A stretch of DNA of 64,000 bases from Collinsella aerofaciens. Its GTDB lineage: Bacteria; Actinomycetota; Coriobacteriia; Coriobacteriales; Coriobacteriaceae. This document shows, one piece after another, positions 12,142 to 20,592 of the stretch. Positions within the stretch are counted from its first letter, which is position 1, and each line of letters begins with the position of its first letter. The stretch lies in contig NZ_CP024160.1 of NCBI RefSeq assembly GCF_002736145.1, positions 1,984,001-2,048,000 of the forward strand, written 5' to 3'. Below the pieces are notes generated by a model. That model made no database searches and was not told the DNA's origin. It saw only the letters and a list, made by a program, of their open reading frames with translations. Position numbers and translations under genes: made by a program.

Positions 12142-12262
12142 AGGATCTGAGGGCTGACCTTCGCGGACGTCCTCGGACATGAAAGAACCCCCGCTGCGCA
12201 CTACGTGCGGCGGGGGTTCTTTCGTCCTGCGGAGTGTCCGCGAAGGTCAGCCCTCAGATCCT
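12142..12262. repeat. Nested inverted repeat and terminator after PFOR
   Basis: A perfect 27-bp inverted repeat (12142-12168 and 12236-12262) encloses a second hairpin (12181-12194/12210-12223, GAAAGAACCCCCGC arm). The inner hairpin followed by TTC-rich sequence can act as a terminator. The outer arms could extrude as a cruciform or form a very stable RNA stem. Only one copy was seen in the window. Confidence 0.7.
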
Positions 12263-12815
12263 GCTACGACTACGTCCTCGGATTGTGTGGGCGGATGAAG
12301 GACGTGGCTGAGGGGGCCTTTGGTCCCTTTCGCTGTTTCGCGGCTTTGCCGCGAAAACTCGCGTTACTTTGGGGATGGATGGAGGATTTGGCTGTTGCTG
12401 CCTTCTATCCCCGTGCTTTGGGGGTTGGCTGCCTTTTTGGAGCTCATCTATATTCCTTATGCTGGATGAAATGCCCCATGTTTTTGTAAGGGTGCATACT
12501 CGTCTTATTAATGCATAGAATCTCGTATAGTGCGAGTAAGATATTACGCTGCCCGTTTTGTGTTTAGCGGAGATATAGGTTGCATAATCTAGTCTAATCC
12601 CTGCTCTATTAAAATAAAGTTGCACGTAAATGGCGTAGATATGTCTAAGCTGGGCTTCTTTACGCTGAGCGGGTAAAAATGACCGTTCACCGTTCAACTG
12701 TTTTCAAAATGAATAAAATGAGCGATAAAGAGAATATAAACCTTAATAAACTCGCGTATTGCACGGACGCGGGTTATTAATGGGTTGTAGGCCTTTTACA
12801 GAAAGGATTCCAGCA
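12263..12815. other. Gene-free region and AT-rich upstream region of carbamate kinase
   Basis: About 550 bases with no supported gene. The first half is GC-rich with a small hairpin (TTTCGCGGC/GCCGCGAAA, near 12336-12358). From about 12470 the DNA becomes AT-rich, ending at an inverted repeat beside the carbamate kinase start. It probably holds the promoter and regulatory sites of that gene. Confidence 0.4.
12743..12780. promoter_or_regulatory. Inverted repeat upstream of carbamate kinase
   Basis: TTAATAAACTCGCG and CGCGGGTTATTAA form a near-perfect inverted repeat around an 11-base centre, ending 36 bases before the arcC ATG. It could be an operator or an RNA hairpin in the leader. The position favours control of arcC. 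Confidence 0.4.
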
Positions 12816-13778
12816 ATGTCTAAGCCTCTTGGCAAGCCCGATCGTATTGTCGTCGCCCTCGGCGGCAACGCCCTCGGCAACAACCCCGTCGAGCAGATCC
12901 AGGCCGTGAGCAACACCGCCCACGCTCTTCTTGGTCTTATCGAGCAGGGTAACGAGATCATCATCACCCATGGCAACGGCCCGCAGGTCGGCATGATCCA
13001 GAACGCCTTCGCCGCTGCCCACGACGCCATCGGCACCCCCGAGATGCCGCTGCCCGAGTGCGGCGCCATGTCCCAGGGCTACATTGGCTATCACCTGCAG
13101 CAGGGCATTGGCCGCGAGATGCACAAGCGCTATAAGCGTTGGCACGCCGCCACCGTCGTCACCCAGATCGAGTGCGACCCGGACGATCCCGCGTTCAAGA
13201 ACCCGACCAAGCCGATCGGCCCCTTCTACACCGAGGAGCAGGCCAAGGAGTTCATGGCCGAGGATCCCTCCAAGGTCTTCGTCGAGGATTCCGGTCGCGG
13301 CTGGCGTCGCGTCGTCGCTTCTCCCGATCCCAAGAAGATCGTCGAGGCTGACTCCATCCTCAACCTGCTCGACAACGAGTTCATCGTCATCGCCTGCGGT
13401 GGCGGCGGCATCCCCGTCGTCCGCGACTACGAGAACAAGGGCTGCTACAAGGGCGTTCCCGCCGTCATCGACAAGGACCTGGGTGGCGAGCTGCTGGCCG
13501 AGGACTGCGACGCCGACGTTCTGTTCCTGCTGACCGCCGTTGAGCATGTCGCCATCAACTTTGGCAAGCCCAACCAGGAGGAGCTCGAGGACCTCACCGC
13601 CGACGAGGCCGAGCGCCTGGCCGACGAGGGCCAGTTCGGCAAGGGTTCCATGGAGCCCAAGGTCCGCGCCGCCATCAAGTTTGCCCGCTCCCGCAAGGGC
13701 CGCACCTGCATCATCGGTGCCCTGGACAAGGCCGCCGAGACCATGGCCGGTCTCTCCGGTACCCGCATTCACGAGTAG
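12816..13778 (+). CDS. arcC: Carbamate kinase
   Basis: This encodes 320 residues, the family length. It makes ATP and carbamate (then NH3 and CO2) from carbamoyl phosphate in arginine, agmatine or ureide catabolism. Motifs: VVALGGNALG (residues ~10-20), THGNGPQVG (~50-60), ACGGGGIPV and the C-terminal GSMEPKVRAA. The ATG at 12816 has AGAAAGGA upstream and is preferred over in-frame starts further 5'. No arginine deiminase or ornithine carbamoyltransferase gene is adjacent, so the carbamoyl-phosphate source is not evident here. A terminator follows. Confidence 0.95.
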   Translation: MSKPLGKPDRIVVALGGNALGNNPVEQIQAVSNTAHALLGLIEQGNEIIITHGNGPQVGMIQNAFAAAHDAIGTPEMPLPECGAMSQGYIGYHLQQGIGREMHKRYKRWHAATVVTQIECDPDDPAFKNPTKPIGPFYTEEQAKEFMAEDPSKVFVEDSGRGWRRVVASPDPKKIVEADSILNLLDNEFIVIACGGGGIPVVRDYENKGCYKGVPAVIDKDLGGELLAEDCDADVLFLLTAVEHVAINFGKPNQEELEDLTADEAERLADEGQFGKGSMEPKVRAAIKFARSRKGRTCIIGALDKAAETMAGLSGTRIHE

Positions 13779-13800
13779 CCTCTACTCTGTTGTATCTCTC

Positions 13801-13877
13801 GTGGGCGCCAGGCAAGACGCCCACAAACTAGCCTCTCTTCATGAGCCCCGCAGTCCGCTCCGACTGCGGGGCTTTTG
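13801..13877 (+). terminator. Tandem hairpins and terminator after carbamate kinase
   Basis: GTGGGCG/CGCCCAC (13801-13824) is followed by a strong intrinsic terminator, AGCCCCGCAGTC-cgctcc-GACTGCGGGGCT then TTTTG (13844-13877). Confidence 0.75.
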
Positions 13878-13890
13878 CTATTCACCTAGA

Positions 13891-13967
13891 CATTGGGCAA
13901 CCGGCACTTGGGGACGTTTCTTTCCTGCCGGCAGCTTGGGACAGTCCTTAAAGGCTGTCCCCAATGA
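13891..13967. repeat. Dispersed palindromic repeat, GGCACTTGGGGAC family, copy 1
   Basis: Outer arms CATTGGG/CCCAATG enclose GGCACTTGGGGACGTTTC, CTGCCGGCAG and a GGGACAG/CTGTCCC hairpin. Related copies or parts lie at 46453-46500, 54926-54990 and 56396-56437. It abuts the 3' end of the minus-strand peptidase gene. Confidence 0.6.
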
Positions 13968-15002
13968 CTAGTAGTAGGCCCACATGGCTTCGACTTCGTT
14001 AAGGACCTCTACGACACCCCAGCGGCGGGCGCTGCGGCTGGCCGAGTTGGGATCGAAGACTTCAATCTGGTTGGCGTCGTCAATACCGTAAAGCACAATG
14101 TAGTGGCCCACGTTGGTAAAGGTGCCCGGCCGAACGGCGGCGATGACGGGCGCTCCCGAACGCAGCGCCTGAGTCATCGAGTCGCGATCGTTATGGAGTT
14201 CCGTTCCGTTAAGTCCCAACTGCCACGCGCCGCTCGTCATAAACGACCATTCGGTTGCACCGGTGGGGGCGTAATTGCCTGCCTCGGAAAGCGCGCACAT
14301 ATCGACGGGGGTCATATCGGTGCGTCCCGTCTTAAAGATATAGACCATGGTGAGGCACGTAGGCCCGCAGGCATTTTGGCGGATGGTGCCGCCGGCGTAA
14401 GACAACTCCGACCACGCAGGGTCGATCTGATAGATATGGGGCATCGTGCCGGCTTGCCATTGCGAGCGCGGGGTCGAAAAGGCGAAAGAATAACCGGGCG
14501 CGACGGGAGCCTTGAGCAGCTTGTCCTCGGCGGTGGGCTCGAGACCGGCCGAGCCGTGGGACATACAGGAGCTCATAAGCACAAAGACCAGACAGGTGAG
14601 GATAGAGCGCAGTGCGAGGCGAAGTCGACGAGCCGGCAGGGCGGGGGCATTCACGTGCGATGTCGAGCGGTAGGGCTTGCCGTCGCGTCCGCCTTGGGGA
14701 TGCGAAAAGAAGCGGTTGATATGGATGCCAGGCTGACGTGCGCCGTTGCGGCGCAGTTGCGGAACCTCGGCTTGGCGCTGTCGAGTGCGCGCGCCCAAGC
14801 GGCTATCTTGCTGTGCGCTTGTGCCCGTGCTCGGACGGCCACTCTGCCGTGTTCTGCTTGTCTGCTGCCGAGACGAAGGCCTGGGTTGCTCTTGAGGGCG
14901 TTGCGGATTGCTGCTCGTGGCACTTCTGGGCGTCGGCGTGGTACGGCCAGCAAGGCGAACGCTTTGTCGCCGTTGATCACCGTCGTTGTATCCGTATGCC
15001 AT
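13968..15002 (-). CDS. C39-like cysteine peptidase domain protein, membrane-anchored
   Basis: This encodes 344 residues. The first ~125 are Arg/Gln/Ser/Thr-rich and probably disordered or cytoplasmic. One hydrophobic helix follows at about 131-148 (ILTCLVFVLMSSC), so the rest is likely outside the cell. The C-terminal ~170 residues match the Peptidase_C39_2 fold: catalytic Cys in QNACGPTC, His in GHYIVLYG and Asp in VFDPNS. Such domains are found in secreted papain-like hydrolases of unknown substrate. No ABC transporter is nearby, so a bacteriocin-maturation role is not supported. The start is uncertain because its Shine-Dalgarno is weak. A likely promoter (TTATAC on the minus strand) is near 15020. 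Confidence 0.72.
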   Translation of the reverse strand: MAYGYNDGDQRRQSVRLAGRTTPTPRSATSSNPQRPQEQPRPSSRQQTSRTRQSGRPSTGTSAQQDSRLGARTRQRQAEVPQLRRNGARQPGIHINRFFSHPQGGRDGKPYRSTSHVNAPALPARRLRLALRSILTCLVFVLMSSCMSHGSAGLEPTAEDKLLKAPVAPGYSFAFSTPRSQWQAGTMPHIYQIDPAWSELSYAGGTIRQNACGPTCLTMVYIFKTGRTDMTPVDMCALSEAGNYAPTGATEWSFMTSGAWQLGLNGTELHNDRDSMTQALRSGAPVIAAVRPGTFTNVGHYIVLYGIDDANQIEVFDPNSASRSARRWGVVEVLNEVEAMWAYY

Positions 15003-15363
15003 TCGTACCGCCTTGTCTCATGTATAACCTGTCTATCCTACAAAAAAGATGTGCAACAAATGGGTCTGCGCGTCAAAAGCTCGGTAAACGGTACGAAAGG
15101 CGCAAAACACACGGCCTCAAAAACATCTCTATATGCGTCCGATGAGCGTACGCCCGTCGGACGGGCGGCAACAATGAGTGGCAAACCGTGCCGTTCGTCC
15201 CAAAAACGGCGCCGCTCGTTTTACAGTTCTGCCTTCGGTCGAGCCACAAGCGGCGCTGCTGTGCCAAGGCCGTATTGTAAAGCCACGAAATAAAAGCGCG
15301 CGGCAAAACAGACCGCGCAAGGGGTGACGTCAAAGAGGCGTCAATAAGGAAAGGAGGGGAACA
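15003..15363. other. Divergent promoter region between peptidase and permease genes
   Basis: 361 bases without a supported gene. Near the permease start it contains a GCGCGG/CCGCGC hairpin (about 15296-15319) and TGACG/CGTCA arms (about 15325-15343), followed by the strong AAGGAGGGG site. The centre shows nothing recognisable. Confidence 0.4.
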
Positions 15364-16815
15364 ATGGCGGACAAGAACGCAGAAGTTGCAGTCGAAGGTA
15401 ACGGCGGCATGAAGAAAACGCTTTCGCTCTGGAACTTCTTCACCATCGGTTTCGGTGCCATCATCGGAACTGGCTGGGTTCTGCAGGTCGGCGACTGGAT
15501 GGTCGTGGGCGGCGGTCCCGTTCCCGCTATGATCGCATTCCTCTTGGGTGCAATCTTCCTCGTGCCCGTCGGAGCTGTTTTCGGTGAGCTCACGGCTGCT
15601 ATCCCCATCTCGGGCGGCATCGTCGAGTATGTCGATCGTAGCTTTGGCCGTACGCTGAGCTACATTACCGGTTGGCTCCTGGCCCTGGGCAACGGCATCC
15701 TGTGCCCGTGGGAGGCAATCGCCATCTCGACCCTCGTGTCCGAGATGTTCGGCAGCCTGCCCGGTCTTGAGTGGCTGCGTGCCGTCAAGCTCTACACCAT
15801 CTTGGGCGCCGACGTTTACTTGTTCCCGACGCTAATCGCGCTCGGCTTTGCAGTCTACGTCATCTTCCTCAACTTCCGCGGTGCCAGCTCGGCCGCCAAG
15901 CTCCAGGCCTTCCTGACCAAGGCTCTGCTCTGCGGCATGCTGCTCGCCATGGGTGTCTCGCTGTTCACCGGTTCGCCGGAACACGCCATGCCCGTGTTCT
16001 CCCAGGTCATCGGTGCTGGCGGCGGCAAGCCCGCTACCGAGGGCACCAGCCTGTTCGCCGGCATCGTGTCGGTCCTGGTTCTGACCCCGTTCTTCTACGC
16101 CGGTTTCGACACCATTCCTCAGCAGGCTGAGGAAGCAGCCGAGGGCCTCAACTGGAACAAGTTCGGCAAGATCATCTCCCTGGCCCTGCTGGCCGCCGGC
16201 GGCTTCTACATGGTCTGCATCTACTCGTTCGGCACCATCCTCGACTGGCATGAGTTTGTTAAGAGCCCGGTTCCCGCGCTTGCCTGCCTCAAGGGCATCA
16301 ACATGCTCCTGTACCTGGCCATGCTCGTCATCGCCACGCTTGGACCCATGGGCCCGATGAACTCCTTCTACGGCGCCACGAGCCGCATCATGCTCGCCAT
16401 GGGCCGCAAGGGCCAGCTGCCCGAGAAGTTCGCCGAGGTCGATCCCAAGTCCGGCGCTCCCAAGCTCGCCTGCGCCGTTCTGGGCGTCATCACCGTCATC
16501 GGTCCGTTCCTGGGCAAGAACATGCTCATCCCTCTGACCAACGTGTCGGCTCTCGCCTTCATCTTCTCCTGCGGCATGGTCGCCCTCGCTTGCCTGCGCA
16601 TGCGCTTCACCGAGCCCGACCTGCCTCGTCCCTACGAGGTGCCCGGCGGCAAGTTTGGCATCAGCCTCGCTGTCGCTGCCTGCGCTGTCATCATCGGCCT
16701 GCTCGTGGTCCCGTTCTCTCCCGCCTCCCTCAACATGGTGGAGTGGAGCATCGTGATCGGCTGGCTGGCCGTTGGCCTGGCCCTCATGGCCTTCACCAAT
16801 TCCCGCAAAAAATAA
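15364..16815 (+). CDS. APC-family amino acid permease
   Basis: This encodes 483 residues with about 12 hydrophobic helices. The N-terminal helix 1 motif FTIGFGAIIGTGWV is the broken-helix substrate site of APC transporters, and FFYAGFDTIPQQAEE (helix 6 region) is also typical. It should import or exchange an amino acid or related amine. The ATG follows AAGGAGGGG. The next gene, 131 bases downstream, is an amidohydrolase, and the pair plausibly imports and hydrolyses one substrate. The substrate cannot be read from sequence. Confidence 0.9.
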   Translation: MADKNAEVAVEGNGGMKKTLSLWNFFTIGFGAIIGTGWVLQVGDWMVVGGGPVPAMIAFLLGAIFLVPVGAVFGELTAAIPISGGIVEYVDRSFGRTLSYITGWLLALGNGILCPWEAIAISTLVSEMFGSLPGLEWLRAVKLYTILGADVYLFPTLIALGFAVYVIFLNFRGASSAAKLQAFLTKALLCGMLLAMGVSLFTGSPEHAMPVFSQVIGAGGGKPATEGTSLFAGIVSVLVLTPFFYAGFDTIPQQAEEAAEGLNWNKFGKIISLALLAAGGFYMVCIYSFGTILDWHEFVKSPVPALACLKGINMLLYLAMLVIATLGPMGPMNSFYGATSRIMLAMGRKGQLPEKFAEVDPKSGAPKLACAVLGVITVIGPFLGKNMLIPLTNVSALAFIFSCGMVALACLRMRFTEPDLPRPYEVPGGKFGISLAVAACAVIIGLLVVPFSPASLNMVEWSIVIGWLAVGLALMAFTNSRKK

Positions 16816-16836
16816 CGCCTAGCCGGGGCGGATCGG

Positions 16837-16863
16837 GTGCGCGGACCCCTCTCTTCCGCGCAC
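16837..16863 (+). terminator. Intercistronic hairpin between permease and amidohydrolase
   Basis: GTGCGCGGA...TCCGCGCAC forms a 9-bp stem with no T-run. It is more likely a processing or mRNA-stability element, or a weak terminator, than a full intrinsic terminator. Confidence 0.4.
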
Positions 16864-16946
16864 TGAACCCGGCACCACTTGGGTAGCTTTGTGAGGCCAT
16901 AACCCAACATGGCCTCGCCCACTATATGGATCCATAAGGAGGAACC

Positions 16947-18224
16947 ATGTCCACTAAGTACGCAATCGTTGGCGGCAAGCTCATCGACGGTACCGGTGCC
17001 GAGCCGGTCGAGAACTCCCTCGTTCTCGTCGATGACAACGGCAAGATCGAGTACGCCGGCACTATGCAGGACCTTCCCGAGGGCGTTGAGGTTATCGACG
17101 CCGCCGGCAAGACCGTCCTTCCCGGCCTGATCGACACCCACCTGCACTTCTCGGGCAACCTGACCGACGATGACACCGACTGGGTCATGCAGCCGCTCCT
17201 CGAGAAGCAGGCCGTCGCCGTCAAGCAGGCCTACGACTGCCTCACCCACGGCCTCACCACCGTCTGCGAGATCGGCCGCTTTGGTATCCAGATTCGCGAC
17301 TGCATCGACAAGGGCGTCTTTAAGGGCCCGCGCGTTCTGGCCACCGGCCTCGGCTTCTGCCGCGTTGCCGGCCACGGTGACTCCCACCACTGCACCCAGG
17401 AGCTCAACAAGGAATCCCATCCCTGGGGCGACCAGGTCGATGGTCCTTGGGATCTGCGCAAGGCCGTCCGTCGTCGCCTGCGCGAGAACCCCGATGCCAT
17501 CAAGATCTGGGCTACCGGTGGCGGCATCTGGCGTTGGGATTCCGGTCGCGACCAGCACTATTGCTCCGAGGAGATCCAGGCCGTGGTCGAAGAGGCAAAG
17601 ATGGTCGGCATCCCCGTGTGGAGTCACTGCTACAACAACCACGCCGCCGCCTACGATTCCGTTCGCTTTGGCTGCGAGCAGCTGATCCACGGCTTCGATA
17701 TCGATGAGCGCACCATGGACCTCATGGCCGAGCAGGGCACCTTCTTCACCCCGACGATCGCCTTCCTGCCCACCTGGTACGCCACCTATCCGCCCGTCTA
17801 CGTCCCCGAGCTGCACGACAAGTACGAGGGCACCCTGGTCGAGAAGGAGCTGCAGCGCAACTACGACTGCCTGCGCGAGGCCAAGAAGCGCGGCGTCGTC
17901 ATGACGATCGGCTCCGACTCCTTCTCCTTCGTCACCCCGTACGGCACCTGCTCCATCGAGGAGATGTACGAGTTCGTCGACAAGATCGGCTTCACTCCGG
18001 TCGAGACCATCACCTGCGCCACCCTCAACGGTGCCAAGATGTGCCACATCGAGGACGAGACCGGTTCCATCGAGGCCGGCAAGTGCGCCGACCTGCTGGT
18101 TGTCAACGGTGACGTCGCCGCCGACATCCACGTGCTCAACACCGACAACATGGACGTCATCATGAAGGACGGCTGGATCGTCGAGGCTGGCACTTTTGGT
18201 GAGGCTAACAAATACAGCGCCTAA
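16947..18224 (+). CDS. Metal-dependent amidohydrolase (imidazolonepropionase/prolidase-like)
   Basis: This encodes 425 residues. It is an amidohydrolase-superfamily TIM barrel flanked by a beta-sandwich. Visible metal and catalytic positions: HLHF after PGLIDT (~62-70), AIKIWATGGG (a possible carboxylated Lys), WSHCYNNH, LIHGFD and the Asp in GSDSFSF. The C-terminus (GSIEAGKCADLLVV) is characteristic. It follows AAGGAGGAACC at a normal distance. The relatives it most resembles include imidazolonepropionase-like and Xaa-Pro dipeptidase-type hydrolases, so the substrate may be an N-acylated amino acid, dipeptide or cyclic amide. Its neighbour is the APC permease. Confidence 0.85.
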   Translation: MSTKYAIVGGKLIDGTGAEPVENSLVLVDDNGKIEYAGTMQDLPEGVEVIDAAGKTVLPGLIDTHLHFSGNLTDDDTDWVMQPLLEKQAVAVKQAYDCLTHGLTTVCEIGRFGIQIRDCIDKGVFKGPRVLATGLGFCRVAGHGDSHHCTQELNKESHPWGDQVDGPWDLRKAVRRRLRENPDAIKIWATGGGIWRWDSGRDQHYCSEEIQAVVEEAKMVGIPVWSHCYNNHAAAYDSVRFGCEQLIHGFDIDERTMDLMAEQGTFFTPTIAFLPTWYATYPPVYVPELHDKYEGTLVEKELQRNYDCLREAKKRGVVMTIGSDSFSFVTPYGTCSIEEMYEFVDKIGFTPVETITCATLNGAKMCHIEDETGSIEAGKCADLLVVNGDVAADIHVLNTDNMDVIMKDGWIVEAGTFGEANKYSA

Positions 18225-18242
18225 GATACCGTTTGTCGATGG

Positions 18243-18309
18243 CTTGATGTAAAACACAGTTTTTGATTGCATAATGCAATGGAGAGGGTCGCTTGCGGCC
18301 CTCTTTATT
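18243..18309 (+). promoter_or_regulatory. Promoter-like region followed directly by a terminator-like hairpin
   Basis: CATAAT (18270-18275) with a weak TTGATG (18244-18249) is followed by AGAGGGTCGC/GCGGCCCTCT and TTTATT (18282-18308). The hairpin sits between the -10 box and the Shine-Dalgarno of the sensor kinase. It can end transcription of the amidohydrolase gene or attenuate the kinase gene. Confidence 0.4.
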
Positions 18310-18341
18310 GCTATGGGTGCTACGGACAAGAGGGGATGACG

Positions 18342-19727
18342 GTGGATTTAAACAGGCTGATTCTGGGCAAGAGCTACAACTCTACCAAGGTCTTTCGTAC
18401 GGCCCAGCATGTGGTTCAGGCCATCCTGCTCGGTGTTGTCGTTCCGGCGCTTATCCTGCTGCTTATCTGGGATTTAACCGATAATCCCAATCCCGTTCCG
18501 GGCGTTGTCGTTATTGCCGGCCTGGTCATGCTGTGCTTCTTTTTCTCGTATGTCTTTGTGGTCCCCGACGACCTCACATCGAGCGCAACCGACCGTACGC
18601 TCGCCATCGCATCAAAAATATTCGCCTACACGTCGCGCGGCCTTACGCCCGAAGCGGCCCTGGGCGCCTCTAAAATTATCCTGTCCGAGACCATCGCCTC
18701 TGCCATCTGCTTTACCGATGGCAAACAGGTGCTGGCAAGCTGGGGCGAGGACTCGGCAAAGTGCCCTGCCGGCACCCCGGTCGTGCTCAAGACCACGCTC
18801 AACGTGATCGAGTCCGGCGAACAGAGTGTATTTTCGCGCGACGCCTCCAATGAGACGGGCGGCTATTTTCCCCGTCTGCGCGCCGGCATTGTCGCGCCGC
18901 TGACCGTGCGCGGGCATTGCGTGGGCACGCTCGAGCTGTATTACCCCCGCCTGAGCAGCATCGATATGCGCCAGACGGCGTTGGCCTCGGGCTTTGCCGA
19001 TCTCATTTCCACGCAGCTCGCCAGCTTTGAGCTCGAGCGCCAGGACGAGCTCACGGCCCGCGTGGAGCTTCGCGCCCTGCAGTCGCAGGTCGACCCGCAT
19101 TTTCTATTCAATACCATCAGCACCATCGTGTCGCTCGTTCGAACCGAGCCCGACAAGGCGCGATCGCTGCTGATCGATTTTTCCAATTATTACCGTCAGA
19201 CGCTTTCTGACTCCGATACGCTCACCACGCTCGAGCACGAGGTGGAACAGGGCACTCGTTATATCAATCTTATGCAGGCCCGGTATGGCGACGGCCGTCT
19301 GCGCGTCTCGGTCGACATCGACTTTGAGGTGCGCGACAGCCTGGTACCGCCGTTTATCTTGCAGCCGCTGCTCGAAAACTGCATCAAGCATGCGCAGCGC
19401 GAGACCGAGCCGCTTTCTATTCGTGTTAGGGCTTTTGAGACCGATGACGGCTTGGAGATCATCGTCGAAGATGACGGCATCGGGATGAGCGAAGAAGTCT
19501 GCGCGCATCTGTTTGAGCAGCATCGCCGAGAGGAGCCCGAGAGCATTACCGCCGACGGCTCCGTCAAGCGAGGTTGCGGCCTGGCGCTCTTCAACGTGCT
19601 TCAGCGCATCCATTTCTTTTACGGAGAAGATTCCGGCATGCGCGTGAAGTCCCAGGAGGGCGTGGGAACGCAGGTCATCGTTGAGTTGAACGGCGAGCCG
19701 CATGAGCCGGCGCCGTTGACGGTGTAG
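18342..19727 (+). CDS. LytS-type sensor histidine kinase
   Basis: This encodes 461 residues from a GTG at 18342. GAGGGG lies 6 bases before this GTG but directly abuts the ATG at 18336, so the GTG fits better. Two hydrophobic helices (~24-48 and ~55-75) are followed by a GAF-like domain (~95-240). The His_kinase domain has PHFLFN, the phospho-acceptor motif of the LytS/YehU class, and the ATPase domain has PLLENCIKHA and EDDGIGM. The stop is 38 bases before a LytTR response regulator, its obvious partner. It is a paralogue of the kinase at 24256. Confidence 0.92.
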   Translation: MDLNRLILGKSYNSTKVFRTAQHVVQAILLGVVVPALILLLIWDLTDNPNPVPGVVVIAGLVMLCFFFSYVFVVPDDLTSSATDRTLAIASKIFAYTSRGLTPEAALGASKIILSETIASAICFTDGKQVLASWGEDSAKCPAGTPVVLKTTLNVIESGEQSVFSRDASNETGGYFPRLRAGIVAPLTVRGHCVGTLELYYPRLSSIDMRQTALASGFADLISTQLASFELERQDELTARVELRALQSQVDPHFLFNTISTIVSLVRTEPDKARSLLIDFSNYYRQTLSDSDTLTTLEHEVEQGTRYINLMQARYGDGRLRVSVDIDFEVRDSLVPPFILQPLLENCIKHAQRETEPLSIRVRAFETDDGLEIIVEDDGIGMSEEVCAHLFEQHRREEPESITADGSVKRGCGLALFNVLQRIHFFYGEDSGMRVKSQEGVGTQVIVELNGEPHEPAPLTV

Positions 19728-19765
19728 TACGCGGTTGGATTGAGAGAAAAAGAGGGGAAGCGCAT

Positions 19766-20500
19766 ATGTCCGAAGGCTGGAACATCTTGGTGGTTGATGA
19801 CGAGCCTCCGATTAGGGCTGAGCTACGCTATCTGTTGGAAAAGGATACGCGTGTGGGTCAGATTGCCGAGGCGGGCAATGTCACCGAAGCCGTGGAGTCG
19901 ATTCTGTCGAACAAGCCCGACGTGCTGTTTTTAGACATTACCATGCCCGGTCGCTCGGGAATTGAGCTTGCCGAGACGCTGCAGAACCTAAAGACGCCGC
20001 CGGTCGTGGTGTTTGTGACGGCATTTGCCGAGTATGCGGCCGATGCCTATAACCTCGATGCTGTCGATTACGTCGTCAAACCGGTCGAGGATGCCCGCTT
20101 GTCAAAGGCGCTCGACAAGATTGAGGCTGCCCTGGGTGCTCGCCGTGTCGTTCATGCTCCGCGCCAGCCCTTGCGCCTGACGGTGGATCGCGGGGGCAAA
20201 AAGGTGTTCATTCCCGTGGCGGATGTCTGCTACTTTGAGGCGCGCGCCGATTTTTGCAATGCGGTCTGTGCCGAGGCGACGTATCTGATCAATGAGTCGA
20301 TTTCCTCGCTCGAGCGGCGTCTGGCCTCCGAGGGCTTTATTCGTGTCCACCGCAGCTATCTGGTCAATTTGGAAGACGTGCATAATGTCGAGATCGGCTC
20401 CACGGGCCTGATGGAGCTCAGGCTCGATCGCGTAGCCTCAGCAGTGCCTGTGTCGCGTCGTCGCGCTGCCGAGGTTAAGGCGCACCTGGGGCTTGCGTAG
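19766..20500 (+). CDS. LytTR-family response regulator
   Basis: This encodes 244 residues. The receiver domain (LVVDDEPPIR acidic pocket, phospho-Asp in VLFLDITMPG, switch Thr in VFVTAF, Lys in VVKPVE) is followed by a LytTR DNA-binding domain (~140-240; FIRVHRSYLVNL is diagnostic). It is co-transcribed with the upstream LytS-type kinase. LytTR proteins bind pairs of short direct repeats near promoters; I could not assign a site here. It is paralogous to the regulator at 25672. Confidence 0.95.
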   Translation: MSEGWNILVVDDEPPIRAELRYLLEKDTRVGQIAEAGNVTEAVESILSNKPDVLFLDITMPGRSGIELAETLQNLKTPPVVVFVTAFAEYAADAYNLDAVDYVVKPVEDARLSKALDKIEAALGARRVVHAPRQPLRLTVDRGGKKVFIPVADVCYFEARADFCNAVCAEATYLINESISSLERRLASEGFIRVHRSYLVNLEDVHNVEIGSTGLMELRLDRVASAVPVSRRRAAEVKAHLGLA

Positions 20501-20592
20501 GCGGTTCGCATGCCAACGTTTACCGGCGTAGGTTTGGCATGGCCGTGCGGTGGGCATAATGGGTGGCATCGAATGAAATCGAAAGGAACAAT

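Noticed and set aside
12254-12697. Minus-strand open frame in the gene-free region before carbamate kinase
   Set aside because: No Shine-Dalgarno, no conserved motif, and it runs across an obvious change in base composition and a small hairpin.
13968-15002. Bacteriocin-processing C39 peptidase
   Set aside because: The C39-like domain is not fused to an ABC transporter, and no precursor peptide or transporter gene is adjacent.
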